55,100 nt of DNA from CAZUAQ01 sp964618455 (GCA_964618455.1 CAZUAQ010000039.1:1-55100); one strand, 5' to 3'. Positions 17,552 through 26,423 are shown, counted from the stretch's first letter. A program made the numbers and translations. Notes: generated by a model from the letters alone, not told the origin.

Positions 17552-18027
17552 CGGATGCGTTCCTGTCGCTTGCGTGGTTCGTACTTCGTTCGTCGCCGAT
17601 CGGACGCCGGAACGTGCCGGCACCCAGGAAAAGCGGGCATGATAGCCGATCGACCACGCCCCGGCGCGGTTCAGTGCCGACAGCGTGCCAGTAACCTTAT
17701 ACCCCTTCGGTCCGTTTCCGGTGCGAGCCGAAGGGGGAACACAGGGAATCGAAATGAGTCTACCGTGGCGTTTCTGCCAGGTCAGTCATAAAATCATTTC
17801 TGGAAGTGGTTTATGTCGAAAAGGCCGCTCGCTGGGACGACTGGTCCTGAACGTGAAAAATCGGGGGGCCGGGATTCGGCTCAGCGATATGTGATGATCT
17901 CACGGATATGAACTGCAACTGGCGAAGCCTCATGAGTGACTAAACTTGATGAGAGACGGCCACGATGCCGGGGGCATATCGGGGCGATCTGTGATCCGGG
18001 TGGCATATCTCACATAGGAGCGATCTT
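17552..18027. other. Divergent intergenic region with a 9-bp hairpin
   Basis: No gene seen between gspE/pilB (minus) and the lipoprotein at 18028 (plus). CCCCTTCGG (17702-17710) and CCGAAGGGG (17728-17736) form a perfect 9-bp stem with a 17-nt loop. There is no T-run after it on either strand, so it is not an ordinary terminator; it could be a regulator site or leader element. Confidence 0.5.
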
Positions 18028-19473
18028 ATGACACGCTTCATGAAACTGATCGGCGTTGCCGCGGGGCTGGCGGGGCTGCTGACCGTCGGTTGCCTGCCTC
18101 GGTCCATCGAGTGGTCGCGCGATGGGCAGATGGGGAGCTTCGTTCGTGACAAAACCCTGTACCTCATCGAGGCGCCGCATTTCGCCAAGCCCGTCGCGGT
18201 GGCGGATGATGTGCTTCTGGCCAAGTGGATGCCGAAAGCGCGGGAACTGCTGGTGTTCCGCCAATTCGAACTCTCCGACTGGAAGGCGACGGAAGGCCTG
18301 CTCTCGACCGGTCATCGTGAGCGTATCGTTCAATCGGCCGACGATTTTCTCCGGCGGCTGGACGAACATGACGGGGATCTGGAAGCGCTGGTGCCCCATG
18401 TGGAGATCGACGACGAATTCCGCTGGCTCTACCTTCGCGCTCACAAGCCCGAGCCATTGAAGGCATCGCTGAAGAAGGACGATCAAGAACTCCTGACCGA
18501 GCCGGTGAACGTGATCGTCGTCGAGCGAAGCGGCCCGAATAAAGATGCGCCCGCCGAGTTCGTCTCCTGCTTCATGGCTGAAGGAGGGCCGGTGGAGGCG
18601 CGCATTTCACCGGACGGCCGACATGCGGCGGTGGTCACCACCGAAAATCTGAACGAAGCGACGCTGCGCGTCATTCCGATTCGGGGATCGACTCATGTTC
18701 TGTGGAAAACGGATCGTGTCAGTCTCTGGCCCGACTGGTCGCACGACAGCCGCTTCATCTACTTCCTTCGCTCCAAAGTCAGCCTCGAGGAGGCGGAAGG
18801 CCCGACGCTGGGCAGTCTCCAGCGCGTAACGACGGAGGAAATTCTTTCATCCGATTCAGAGGCCGGCGTGGAGCCGGAGGAACTGGCGATGACCCTGTGG
18901 TGGAACAATGCGAAGGTCCGCTCACTTCCAGGCGGATCGGTACTTTTCTCGGCATTCGAAATGAAGCTGCCGCTGGCTCCGAACCTGCAGGCGTCGTTCG
19001 AAGACGGCAAGCAACTGCTCTCGCTGTTTACACTCCATCCTGGACGGCCCGATTCCCTGGAACGCCTTTTCTCTCAAGAGCAGTCCAAAGCCATCCTGCC
19101 CAGCATCGCCAACGGGATGTTTGAGCTCAGCCCTTCCGGCGAGCGACTAGTCGCGTTTCATGACGAGCAGGAGGGTGTCTTCGTATATGACTTCAAGGAG
19201 GGCAAGGGCGAAGCCATGTTGGGGCAACTCGAAAACAAGCTTCGACCAGCATGGCGTGATGAGACGACTCTATGCGTGGGCGGAGATCTCTCTCAGGAAG
19301 AGGGAGAAAACAAAAAGCTAGAGGCTGTTCTGTTCGTGGATATCGAAACGCGCAAGCCGCGGACCATCAGTACGGACTGGCCGAAGGATCTCGTGCACGA
19401 TCTGCTGAATCCCAATGAGAACAAATCGACGCAAGCAGGCAGCGGGGAAGCGGAATCCGACGATTCGGACTGA
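18028..19473 (+). CDS. Lipoprotein with WD40/PD40-like propeller character
   Basis: A 481-aa protein with a lipoprotein signal (MTRFMKLIGVAAGLAGLLTVGC, Cys22). Segments such as SIEWSRDGQMGSFV, ARISPDGRHAAVV, WPDWSHDSRFIYFL and ELSPSGERLVAF have the strand pattern and S-x-D/SG-x-R spacing of beta-propeller (PD40/TolB-like) blades. The C-terminus is acidic. Probably an outer-membrane-attached periplasmic binding protein; ligand unknown. TAGGAG 7-8 nt before the ATG is a good ribosome binding site. Confidence 0.75.
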   Translation: MTRFMKLIGVAAGLAGLLTVGCLPRSIEWSRDGQMGSFVRDKTLYLIEAPHFAKPVAVADDVLLAKWMPKARELLVFRQFELSDWKATEGLLSTGHRERIVQSADDFLRRLDEHDGDLEALVPHVEIDDEFRWLYLRAHKPEPLKASLKKDDQELLTEPVNVIVVERSGPNKDAPAEFVSCFMAEGGPVEARISPDGRHAAVVTTENLNEATLRVIPIRGSTHVLWKTDRVSLWPDWSHDSRFIYFLRSKVSLEEAEGPTLGSLQRVTTEEILSSDSEAGVEPEELAMTLWWNNAKVRSLPGGSVLFSAFEMKLPLAPNLQASFEDGKQLLSLFTLHPGRPDSLERLFSQEQSKAILPSIANGMFELSPSGERLVAFHDEQEGVFVYDFKEGKGEAMLGQLENKLRPAWRDETTLCVGGDLSQEEGENKKLEAVLFVDIETRKPRTISTDWPKDLVHDLLNPNENKSTQAGSGEAESDDSD

Positions 19474-19523
19474 GTTGACCGGTTGCTACGCCCGGATGGG
19501 CTTGCCCGGCCGTATGTGGGCAT

Positions 19524-19553
19524 TTGAAGTTGAACTTGGTCGCAGCGTATAAT
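19524..19553 (+). promoter_or_regulatory. Sigma-70-type promoter for the multidomain glycosidase
   Basis: TTGAAG (19524-19529) and a perfect TATAAT (19548-19553) with an 18-bp spacer. Transcription would begin near 19560, downstream of the first possible ORF start (19524), which fixes the true start further in. Confidence 0.65.
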
Positions 19554-19604
19554 GATCTTGAATCGCGGAGCATTCCAACATTTCTTACTGTCTGGAGACG
19601 CATC

Positions 19605-21932
19605 GTGCGCCAATTATGCCCATTTCAGGCGGAACCTGGACTCTTTACACACCGCATGGTCGTCGCGCTGTGTATGCTCGCAGTGACAGTGATGGCGGAG
19701 CGGACCTTCGCCCAGGCGGGTGCGCCGCCATTTGTCGGGACGAATGCCGGGGCGCCGATCTCGGGCGAGTCGATCCTCTTTTCCGACGCCGTGGCCGCCG
19801 ACATCGCCTCGAGCGGATGCCGCCTGGTGCGATTGAACTTCATTGCCGGGGCCTCCGGGTGGACGAGTACCCGCCTCGGCAAGTACGACACCATCGTCCA
19901 GAACGCCCGCAACAACAACCTGGAGATCCTCGCCGTCTTTTCCAACGAGACGCAGAACGGCACGCAGGCGCAGTGGAACGAAAACTACAACACGACGGGC
20001 CTGAATAACTACATCACGAATTATGCCGCCACCGCCTCGATGCTGATGGACCGTTACAAGAACGACATTCGCTGGTTCGAGATCTGGAATGAGCCGACGT
20101 GCTGGAGCGTGCCGCCCTCGTCGAATCCGCTCAACGCCGGGTGCACCTACCTCTGGCCGAGAATCTTCGCGAACCTGACGGCGGAAACCTACAAGAAAGC
20201 GATCGCCGATCACGGGGCGAATTTCTTCAGCGCGAACGAACTGTCGCTGGTCAGCGGTGGACTCTTTGCGCACGACATCGGGGGCTCGTTCTCGACTGCC
20301 GCTGACTACACCCGCTCGGTCTATCAGCAGACGTCCGTATGGAACAGTTTCGAGAATCATGTGAACAATCCGACCGGTCGGCGCTATCCGTGGGATTACT
20401 TCGGGTACCACTTCTACCTGAACCAGGGATCCGCCGTCAGCACCACGGAGCTGAGCAACTACTTCAATGACGTGCGAGTCGAGCAGAACCTGTTCAACGA
20501 TACGGCGCCGTTCTTCCTGACGGAGTTCGGCTGGACGATCCAGGGTGTGGGCGAGACGGTGCAGGCCCAGAACGTGACCAACACGTACAACTGGCTGAAG
20601 ACGCAGTCCGACATCGTGGCGGGAATCTGGTACCAGTGGAACTGCTGCGATCCGAACGGCGACTGGGGGCTGGTCTACAGCATCGGCAATCCGAAGCCAT
20701 CCTATTTCGCGTTCGCGGATCAGACCGGGAATCCGGGTGTGCCGGTGGCAAACTTCAGCGCATTTCCGTTGAGCGGCGAGGTGCCGTTGAACGTGCAGTT
20801 CAGCAACGCCTCGAGCGGCGACATCACCGGCCACGCCTGGGACTTCGGGGACGATGCCACCAGCCAGGATCCCAATCCGCAGCACCTGTACACCGCTCCG
20901 GGCACGTACACGGTTTCGCTCACTGTCAGCGGCGATGGCGGACAGGATACCGAAACCAAGACGGATTACATCACGGTGGATCCGCCGGCGGTGACCATTC
21001 CGGGCGATTTCAACGGCGATAATCGTGTCAATGAAATCGACCTGGTGGCGTTCATCGATTGTCTGAGCGGGGCGGATGTGCAGGCCGCGCCGAGCGGTTG
21101 CGAGACCAGCTCGGGCTCGGTGGTGTCGGCGACGGCCAACTGGGAAGCGGCGGACGATGTGGCCGGCTTGTCGGAGTCGATTGACGGGAGTGATCTCATC
21201 GCCGGAGTGACGGGCGTCCAGGAAGCCGGCGGCTTTCATCCCGCCACGCCGACCGGCAATGGCGGGGGGCTGGTGGACCTGACCGACGGCCAGGAAGGGA
21301 CGAACGTTGAGGCGGTTCTGGTGGACTACCCGGGCGGCGATCCTTCCAATACCGGCGACCCCGCGAATCGGGCATTGCAGGTGCGTTACGATTTCTCCCC
21401 GCCGGTTCATCTCGAACGTATTCGTGTGTTCGCCGCCAACGTCAGCGATCCGGGCAGCGGCCGCGTTTTTCAGAACTACGACGTGGAGTATTCCGTGGAC
21501 GGCGATTCTGCATATCAGACGCTGATCGAGGACGTGGTGACCGGCGCATTCCTGCAGAGCAATAATGTGTCCGCCAGTCACGCGAACTACAAGGGGGCGA
21601 CGCTGACCGAAGTGGCGGGGGCATCTCCCGGGCCGATCGCCCTGGATGTCGATGCGTTGCGGTTCGCGATTTATCCCGTCTCACAGATCGGCGGTCTCTT
21701 CGTCGACGAACTGGAGCCTGGTGAGCCCGGCGATACGGACGGTCAGCGTGAGGCCTTCGAGTCGAGCATCATCAAGGAGATCGACGTCTTCGCGTACACC
21801 GGCGTGCTGAGTGGCGGCAACAAGGCCGATCTCGACGGTGACGGCGATGCGGATCTCGACGATTTCGCCATCATGCAGAGCTGCTTCAGCGGTCAGGATC
21901 TGGCCGATCCCACCTGCGGCGACCGGCCCTGA
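19605..21932 (+). CDS. Secreted clan-A-like glycoside hydrolase with PKD domain and split EF-hand (dockerin-like) repeats
   Basis: About 775 aa. After a signal peptide (hydrophobic VVALCMLAVTVMA, then TFAQ) comes a TIM-barrel glycosidase. The acid/base glutamate is probably E163 in EIWNEPTCW and the nucleophile E307 in FFLTEFGW, the clan GH-A pattern. A PKD domain follows at ~380-460 (HAWDFGDDATSQDPNP). An EF-hand repeat DFNGDNRVNEIDLVAFIDC lies near 466, then a ~250-residue insert resembling a galactose-binding (F5/8-type) jelly roll (LQVRYDFSPPVHLERIRVFA), then a second EF-hand DLDGDGDADLDDFAIMQSC at the C-terminus. The GTG at 19605 is chosen because GGAG lies 7 nt upstream and the promoter at 19524-19553 excludes longer forms. 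It probably attacks a polysaccharide outside the cell; the GH family number is not determined. Confidence 0.82.
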   Translation: MRQLCPFQAEPGLFTHRMVVALCMLAVTVMAERTFAQAGAPPFVGTNAGAPISGESILFSDAVAADIASSGCRLVRLNFIAGASGWTSTRLGKYDTIVQNARNNNLEILAVFSNETQNGTQAQWNENYNTTGLNNYITNYAATASMLMDRYKNDIRWFEIWNEPTCWSVPPSSNPLNAGCTYLWPRIFANLTAETYKKAIADHGANFFSANELSLVSGGLFAHDIGGSFSTAADYTRSVYQQTSVWNSFENHVNNPTGRRYPWDYFGYHFYLNQGSAVSTTELSNYFNDVRVEQNLFNDTAPFFLTEFGWTIQGVGETVQAQNVTNTYNWLKTQSDIVAGIWYQWNCCDPNGDWGLVYSIGNPKPSYFAFADQTGNPGVPVANFSAFPLSGEVPLNVQFSNASSGDITGHAWDFGDDATSQDPNPQHLYTAPGTYTVSLTVSGDGGQDTETKTDYITVDPPAVTIPGDFNGDNRVNEIDLVAFIDCLSGADVQAAPSGCETSSGSVVSATANWEAADDVAGLSESIDGSDLIAGVTGVQEAGGFHPATPTGNGGGLVDLTDGQEGTNVEAVLVDYPGGDPSNTGDPANRALQVRYDFSPPVHLERIRVFAANVSDPGSGRVFQNYDVEYSVDGDSAYQTLIEDVVTGAFLQSNNVSASHANYKGATLTEVAGASPGPIALDVDALRFAIYPVSQIGGLFVDELEPGEPGDTDGQREAFESSIIKEIDVFAYTGVLSGGNKADLDGDGDADLDDFAIMQSCFSGQDLADPTCGDRP

Positions 21933-22215
21933 GAAGGGCGTGAAAGCACGGCGAATACCCGTCTTTCCGTCATCGCGGGGTCGACTGAAATACCGCCCCA
22001 GCTCACGATTCACACCTCTTCGGGCGGATCGCCATGATTCTTCTTGCTTCCCGGCGAAGTGTAAGTTACAAAATAAGGAGTAGCACATCGTGATGTCGGT
22101 AAAGTGATCCCTGCTTGGCCGGGCGGTCATTTCTTTTCGCGCGGCATTCAAGATCAGCATTTCTTTGATCACCCGGCATGATCCACATTTCAGCCTCTCC
22201 TTCCGAGGTGCGCAC

Positions 22216-23559
22216 ATGAGCAAGACGGTTTCTTCACCATCAGAGATCGGCGCGGCATCGTCACACGATTCGAGCCCTTCCATCAGGCATGAGCCTCAAC
22301 GTCGCTCCGGAGGTAGCGGGAAACGCAAGGCCCATCCCCAAGACGATCGCGGGAGATCTCACGAAGAAAACGTGCAGGGTGGCCATCCGGAGCACGGGAA
22401 GGGGCATCACGCGCACCCCAAGGCCGAGTTGCATGTCACGCCTGAAAACGCGAAGACGCTCGTCGAGCGCTTGCTTCAGGAAATGGCGGCCAGCGACGAC
22501 GGCAACGGCCATGGCCACGCCAAGGCGACGGACCTGCACATCAATGCGGGCCGACCGCCGGACTACCGCATCGAGCGTGTCATTCGAAGCGTGGTCAGCA
22601 ACCGGCTCACGCAGGAAGAAGTCGTGCATCTGAGCAATGCCTTGATGAACGAACGTCAGCGGGAGCGCTTCGAGAACCAGCACTGCATCGACTGCTCATA
22701 CTACGTGGGCAAGACGCGCTTTCGCGTCAACATCGTCGAGTCCTTCAACGGGCGCAGCATCTCGATTCGCCGCTTCGAGGAGATCCGCGACTTCAGCAGC
22801 TACAACCTGCCGAACAATTACATCGATATCGCCGAGAACGCCCGCGGTTTCGTGATCATGTCCGGTTCGACCGGCAGCGGAAAGACCACTTCCATCGCCG
22901 CCATGCTCGATCACGTCAACCGGAACTTCCATCGCAAGATCTGCACGATCGAAGACCCGATCGAGTATGTCTACACGCCCAAGAAATCGATCGTCGTGCA
23001 ACTCGAGATCGGTGACGACGGTATCCCCAACGAGGACATCGCGCTGCGCAACCTTGTGCGTATGGATCCGGACGCGGGGCTCGCCGGAGAGATGCGCGAC
23101 CGCCACTCGCTGGAGGCGGCGCTGAAAACGGCCCAGGCCGGTCACCTGATCTTCGGCACGCTGCACTGCGAGGGCGTGGGGCAGGCCTTCGATCGCGTCC
23201 TCGCGTATTACGACACCGTCGAGCAGCAGCGCATCCTCGGGACGCTGGCGGACAATCTCGCCGCCATCATCAACCAGCGTTTGCTGCCGTGCATTCGTCC
23301 CGGCATCGACGTGGTCCCGGCGTACGAAATCTTCATCCCCAACGCCCTGACCCGCCGGTACATTCGGGAGATGCGCTACAACAGTATCCCGACGGAGATG
23401 GACAAGCCCGCCATGAAGGAGATCGGCTGCGTCACCTACGTGGACTCGCTTTACACGCTCGTGACGAAGGAGTGGGTCGACTACCAGGTGGCCCTGGAGC
23501 ACGCCGGCGACAAGGCGGAGAAACTGAAGTCGCGGTTAAAGGGAATCGCGATCGGTTAG
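22216..23559 (+). CDS. PilT-like ATPase, divergent
   Basis: About 447 aa. The first ~75 residues are polar and His/Lys-rich (GHPEHGKGHHAHPKAE). A PilT-type N-domain follows (ATDLHINAGRPPDYRI), then the ATPase core with Walker A SGSTGSGKTTS, EDPIEYVYTPKKS, the Walker-B region RMDPDAGLAGEMRD and the His-box LIFGTLHC. PilT retracts type IV pili. Here the usual RxDPDVILVGE segment reads DAGLAGE; the catalytic Glu is kept, but the hydrophobic beta-strand is altered. There is no zinc tetracysteine. It may be a retraction ATPase or a specialised relative. ATG at 22216 with GAGG 8 nt upstream. Its 3' end overlaps the convergent tatD by 24 bp. Confidence 0.83.
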   Translation: MSKTVSSPSEIGAASSHDSSPSIRHEPQRRSGGSGKRKAHPQDDRGRSHEENVQGGHPEHGKGHHAHPKAELHVTPENAKTLVERLLQEMAASDDGNGHGHAKATDLHINAGRPPDYRIERVIRSVVSNRLTQEEVVHLSNALMNERQRERFENQHCIDCSYYVGKTRFRVNIVESFNGRSISIRRFEEIRDFSSYNLPNNYIDIAENARGFVIMSGSTGSGKTTSIAAMLDHVNRNFHRKICTIEDPIEYVYTPKKSIVVQLEIGDDGIPNEDIALRNLVRMDPDAGLAGEMRDRHSLEAALKTAQAGHLIFGTLHCEGVGQAFDRVLAYYDTVEQQRILGTLADNLAAIINQRLLPCIRPGIDVVPAYEIFIPNALTRRYIREMRYNSIPTEMDKPAMKEIGCVTYVDSLYTLVTKEWVDYQVALEHAGDKAEKLKSRLKGIAIG

Positions 23560-24351
23560 AACGGCAGTCGACGACCAGCGGAAGAACGACAGGGCGTTCT
23601 GCGTGGTAAGCTCGATGAATGCCGCTTCCTCCTGAGCGTGAAGATCGGCGGCGAAGCGCACGGTATGCGCGACGTGAGCGGGGACGTTCGGGCGGACGTT
23701 GCGCACGGGCACGGGAGAGAGGTAGGGGGCATCGGTCTCGAACATCAATTCTTCCAGAGGCGTCTCGGCACACGCCTGGCGGGGGCCCTTGGCGGACGTG
23801 AACGTGATGATGCCGGTGAAGGAGGTGCGCCATCCGTGCGCGCGGATCTCGGCAGCTTCCTCGGGTGTGCCGCTGAAGCAGTGAAACACGACGGGCTGGT
23901 TCTCGTATCCCATCTCGGAAAGAATGCTCAGCGTGTCGGCGTGGGCCTCGCGCGAGTGAATGATAACGGGCAGGCCGTGCGGGCGCGCCAATTCGAGCTG
24001 GCGGCGGAAGACGTCCTGTTGCACCTGGCGCGGGCTGAAGTCGTAATGGTAATCGAGCCCCATCTCTCCGGCGGCGATGAGTTGCCCGGCTTTCCAGGCG
24101 GCGGCGATCGTGTCGATGTCCTCCGGCGTGGTGCTGCCCGCTTCGTGCGGATGGATCCCCGCGGCGACGCGGACCATCTCCGGGTACTGCCTGCCGAGTT
24201 CGAGGGCCACCGGGAGTTCCCTGGCGGTGCAGGCAATGGTGATGCAGCGGGTGACCCCGGCGGCGATTGCCTCGGCGATGACCTTCTCGCGCTTGCCGAA
24301 CAGATCCTTCGACGTCAGGTGGCAGTGCGTATCGATCAGTTCCGGGGGCAT
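23536..24351 (-). CDS. tatD: TatD-family metal-dependent hydrolase (DNase)
   Basis: A 271-aa TIM-barrel amidohydrolase-like nuclease of normal family length. Metal ligands are visible: DTHCHL at the N-terminus, GEMGLDY, the VIIHSRE histidine, FHCFSG, and the ETDAPYLSPVP signature near the C-terminus. TatD proteins act as 3'-5' exonucleases or DNA-repair nucleases. It is the last gene of the rpsP-trmD-rplS-yraN-tatD cluster, 12 nt after yraN. It converges on the pilT-like gene with a 24-bp coding overlap. Confidence 0.9.
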   Translation of the reverse strand: MPPELIDTHCHLTSKDLFGKREKVIAEAIAAGVTRCITIACTARELPVALELGRQYPEMVRVAAGIHPHEAGSTTPEDIDTIAAAWKAGQLIAAGEMGLDYHYDFSPRQVQQDVFRRQLELARPHGLPVIIHSREAHADTLSILSEMGYENQPVVFHCFSGTPEEAAEIRAHGWRTSFTGIITFTSAKGPRQACAETPLEELMFETDAPYLSPVPVRNVRPNVPAHVAHTVRFAADLHAQEEAAFIELTTQNALSFFRWSSTAVLTDRDSL

Positions 24352-24363
24352 GGGTGTGCTTTC

Positions 24364-24726
24364 TCAGGGGGTGAAGGCGTTGGGGTAATGCTCGACCTCG
24401 AGCCGATCGTGCTCGTCGCGAAGGATGGCCACGACGTCGAACCGGCACGGGTGTTCCTGCCGCCGGGTCTGCATGAGGAAGTAGCGGGCGGCGGCGATCA
24501 GGTGGCGGCGCTTCGCGAGGTCCACGGCGCGAATGGCCTGCTCAGTGTCGGTATCCGTTCGGGTCTTGATTTCGGTGAAAACGATGACCTCGCCGTCGAG
24601 CATGACCAGGTCGATCTCGCCGGCGGGGCAGGTGTAGTTGCGGATGACGAGGCGGTAACCCTGGCGCCGCAGGTAGCGTTCGGCACGTTTCTCTCCCCGC
24701 TTGCCCAGCAGGGCCCGTTCGTGCAT
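24364..24726 (-). CDS. yraN: YraN (UPF0102) family endonuclease-like protein
   Basis: A 120-aa protein with the family signature: GKRGEKRAERYLRRQGYRLV, then NYTCPAGEIDLVMLDGEVIVFTEIK containing the GEIDL and EIKxR motifs of the restriction-endonuclease-like fold. Members are small predicted nucleases of uncertain role, usually next to rplS/rnhB as here. GAGGTG upstream of the ATG at 24726 is the ribosome binding site; rplS ends 41 nt upstream. Confidence 0.93.
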   Translation of the reverse strand: MHERALLGKRGEKRAERYLRRQGYRLVIRNYTCPAGEIDLVMLDGEVIVFTEIKTRTDTDTEQAIRAVDLAKRRHLIAAARYFLMQTRRQEHPCRFDVVAILRDEHDRLEVEHYPNAFTP

Positions 24727-24767
24727 GGCAACACCTCGGGGCGCGACGTCAGCGCGGTGAGCCGCGC

Positions 24768-25145
24768 TCAGGACGTGGGCTTGTTCTTGCTGAGGCCGCG
24801 TCGCTTTTCCCTCAGGCGGCGGGCCTTACCGATACGATCGCGCAGGTAATAGAGCTTGGCGCGGCGGACATGGCCGGAACGGTCCACGTCGACCTTGGCG
24901 ATGGAGGGGCAGTGCAGGGGGAACACGCGCTCGACGCCCTCGTTATTGACGATGCGCCGGACAGTGAAGGTCTCGCCCATTCCCTGGCCGCGGCGGGCGA
25001 TGACCACGCCCTTGTACGGCTGGACGCGCGACTTGCCGCCCTCGGAGATCCGGACGCCCACGGTGACGGTATCGCCGATCTGGAATTCGGGGACCTTCGA
25101 CAGCTTGGCCTGGTCTTCAACGACTTTGATCAATGGATGAATCAT
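24768..25145 (-). CDS. rplS: 50S ribosomal protein L19
   Basis: A 125-aa protein with the L19 core: FQIGDTVTVGVRISEGGKSR, VQPYKGVVIARRGQGMGETF, TVRRIVNNEGVERVFPLHCP and VRRAKLYYLRDRIGKARRL. L19 sits at the 30S-50S interface. The C-terminal tail (REKRRGLSKNKPTS) is slightly extended and basic. Third gene of the minus-strand operon, following trmD by 72 nt. GGAG upstream of the ATG. Confidence 0.98.
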   Translation of the reverse strand: MIHPLIKVVEDQAKLSKVPEFQIGDTVTVGVRISEGGKSRVQPYKGVVIARRGQGMGETFTVRRIVNNEGVERVFPLHCPSIAKVDVDRSGHVRRAKLYYLRDRIGKARRLREKRRGLSKNKPTS

Positions 25146-25217
25146 GATACCGCTCCGTCTCGTTCCTGTGCGGGTGACGCTGTCTTGGGCGTCGCCACTC
25201 GATCCGCGGCCGGCGGA

Positions 25218-25934
25218 TCACGGGTGTTCGTTCTTTGAATCCTTCACGTCTTCCGAATCTGTCAGCAGGTCGGGCCTTCTGGCCTGCGTGCGTTTCACCG
25301 CCTCGGCCCGGCGCCATGCTTCGATTTTCGCATGATCCCCGGAGAGCAGCACGTCGGGGACCTTCATGCCGCGAAACTCGCGCGGCCTCGTGTATTGCGG
25401 ATACTCCAGCAACGGCTCGCTGAACGACTCGTTCAGGTTTGATTCCTCGTGCCCAAGGACGCCCGGAATCAACCGAACCACGCTGTCGATCAGTACCGCC
25501 GCCGCCACCTCACCACCGGAGAGCACATAGTCGCCGATGGAAATCTCGCGCGGCTGAAGCCCTTCGCGGATGCGCTCGTCGAATCCCTCGTAGTGCCCGC
25601 AGATCAGCAGCAGGCGCTCGTGCTGAGCCAGCTCGCGTACCGTGTCCTGCGTCAGCGTTTCGCCCTGGGGCGTCAACAGGATCCGCGTGGCAGGGCGATT
25701 ATCCTGGGATTCCGCGTGCTCAACCGCCTCGAACAGTGGCCCGCACATGATGACCATGCCCGGTCCGCCGCCAAACGGACGATCATCCACACTGCGATGA
25801 TTGTCCGTCGTGAAGTCGCGAAAGTTCGTGTAGTGAACCGAGATCAACTCGGCGGACCTGGCCCGCCCGAGGATGCTGGCGGAGAGCAACGGCTCGAGCG
25901 CTTCGGGAAAAAGCGTCAGCACGTCGATCCGCAC
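25218..25934 (-). CDS. trmD: tRNA (guanine-37-N1)-methyltransferase
   Basis: A 238-aa SPOUT-class enzyme that methylates G37 of tRNAs with SAM to prevent +1 frameshifting. Visible motifs: MRIDVLTLFPEAL, DDRPFGGGPGMV, ILLTPQGETLTQ, LLLICGHYEGFDERI and EISIGDYVLSGGE of the deep trefoil knot. It begins with GTG at 25934. The rimM gene usually between rpsP and trmD is absent; only 27 nt separate the two genes here. Confidence 0.97.
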   Translation of the reverse strand: MRIDVLTLFPEALEPLLSASILGRARSAELISVHYTNFRDFTTDNHRSVDDRPFGGGPGMVIMCGPLFEAVEHAESQDNRPATRILLTPQGETLTQDTVRELAQHERLLLICGHYEGFDERIREGLQPREISIGDYVLSGGEVAAAVLIDSVVRLIPGVLGHEESNLNESFSEPLLEYPQYTRPREFRGMKVPDVLLSGDHAKIEAWRRAEAVKRTQARRPDLLTDSEDVKDSKNEHP

Positions 25935-25961
25935 GATCGGTTCCCGCTTCCTCGTAAGAGC

Positions 25962-26240
25962 TTATTCCGCCGCCGCTTCCGCCGGCGCGGCCGACGTCTT
26001 CGACACGCCTTCACGCTTCAGCAGATCGCGCACCGTATCGCTCGGTTGCGCGCCGACGCTCAGCCAGTACTGAATGCGCTCGGTCTTGAGCGTCGCCTGC
26101 TGATCGGGCGCCAGGTGCGGATCAAACCAGCCCAACTCTTCGAGTACGCGACCGTCACGGCTGGCGCGAATGTCGACCGCCGCCAGGCGGTACGTCGGGT
26201 GGTGGCGACGCCCCATGCGTTTCATTCGAATACGAACCAT
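25962..26240 (-). CDS. rpsP: 30S ribosomal protein S16
   Basis: A 92-aa protein beginning MVRIRMKRMGRRHHPTYRL, the S16 signature, with AVDIRASRDGRVLEELGWFDP and the GAQPSDTVRDLLKREGV motif. The last ~12 residues are an Ala/Glu-rich tail. It leads the rpsP-trmD-rplS-yraN-tatD operon, driven by the promoter at 26395-26423. Confidence 0.98.
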   Translation of the reverse strand: MVRIRMKRMGRRHHPTYRLAAVDIRASRDGRVLEELGWFDPHLAPDQQATLKTERIQYWLSVGAQPSDTVRDLLKREGVSKTSAAPAEAAAE

Positions 26241-26281
26241 ATCCCTGCTCTCCCACAGTGACAGGAGCGATTCCGCCCCAA

Positions 26282-26298
26282 GGCCTGTCGCACAGGCC
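26282..26298 (-). promoter_or_regulatory. Hairpin in the rpsP leader
   Basis: GGCCTGT and ACAGGCC form a perfect 7-bp stem with a 3-nt loop about 45 nt before the rpsP start codon, inside the predicted ~148-nt leader. Ribosomal-protein leaders often carry autoregulatory structures; whether this one does is unknown. Confidence 0.45.
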
Positions 26299-26394
26299 GC
26301 CGGGCGAACAACCGATCCGCCGTCACGGGTTCCTTGCCATATTCAATCGGAAGCATTCCGCCACCCCGCGCCGGCGAGGTGACGAGAATCGGAA

Positions 26395-26423
26395 AGTGTA
26401 CCACAGAGACCGAAAAGCTTCAA
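26395..26423 (-). promoter_or_regulatory. Sigma-70-type promoter of the rpsP operon
   Basis: On the minus strand TTGAAG (26423-26418) and TACACT (26400-26395) with a 17-bp spacer. Predicted transcription start near 26388, giving a 5' leader of about 148 nt. Confidence 0.7.
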
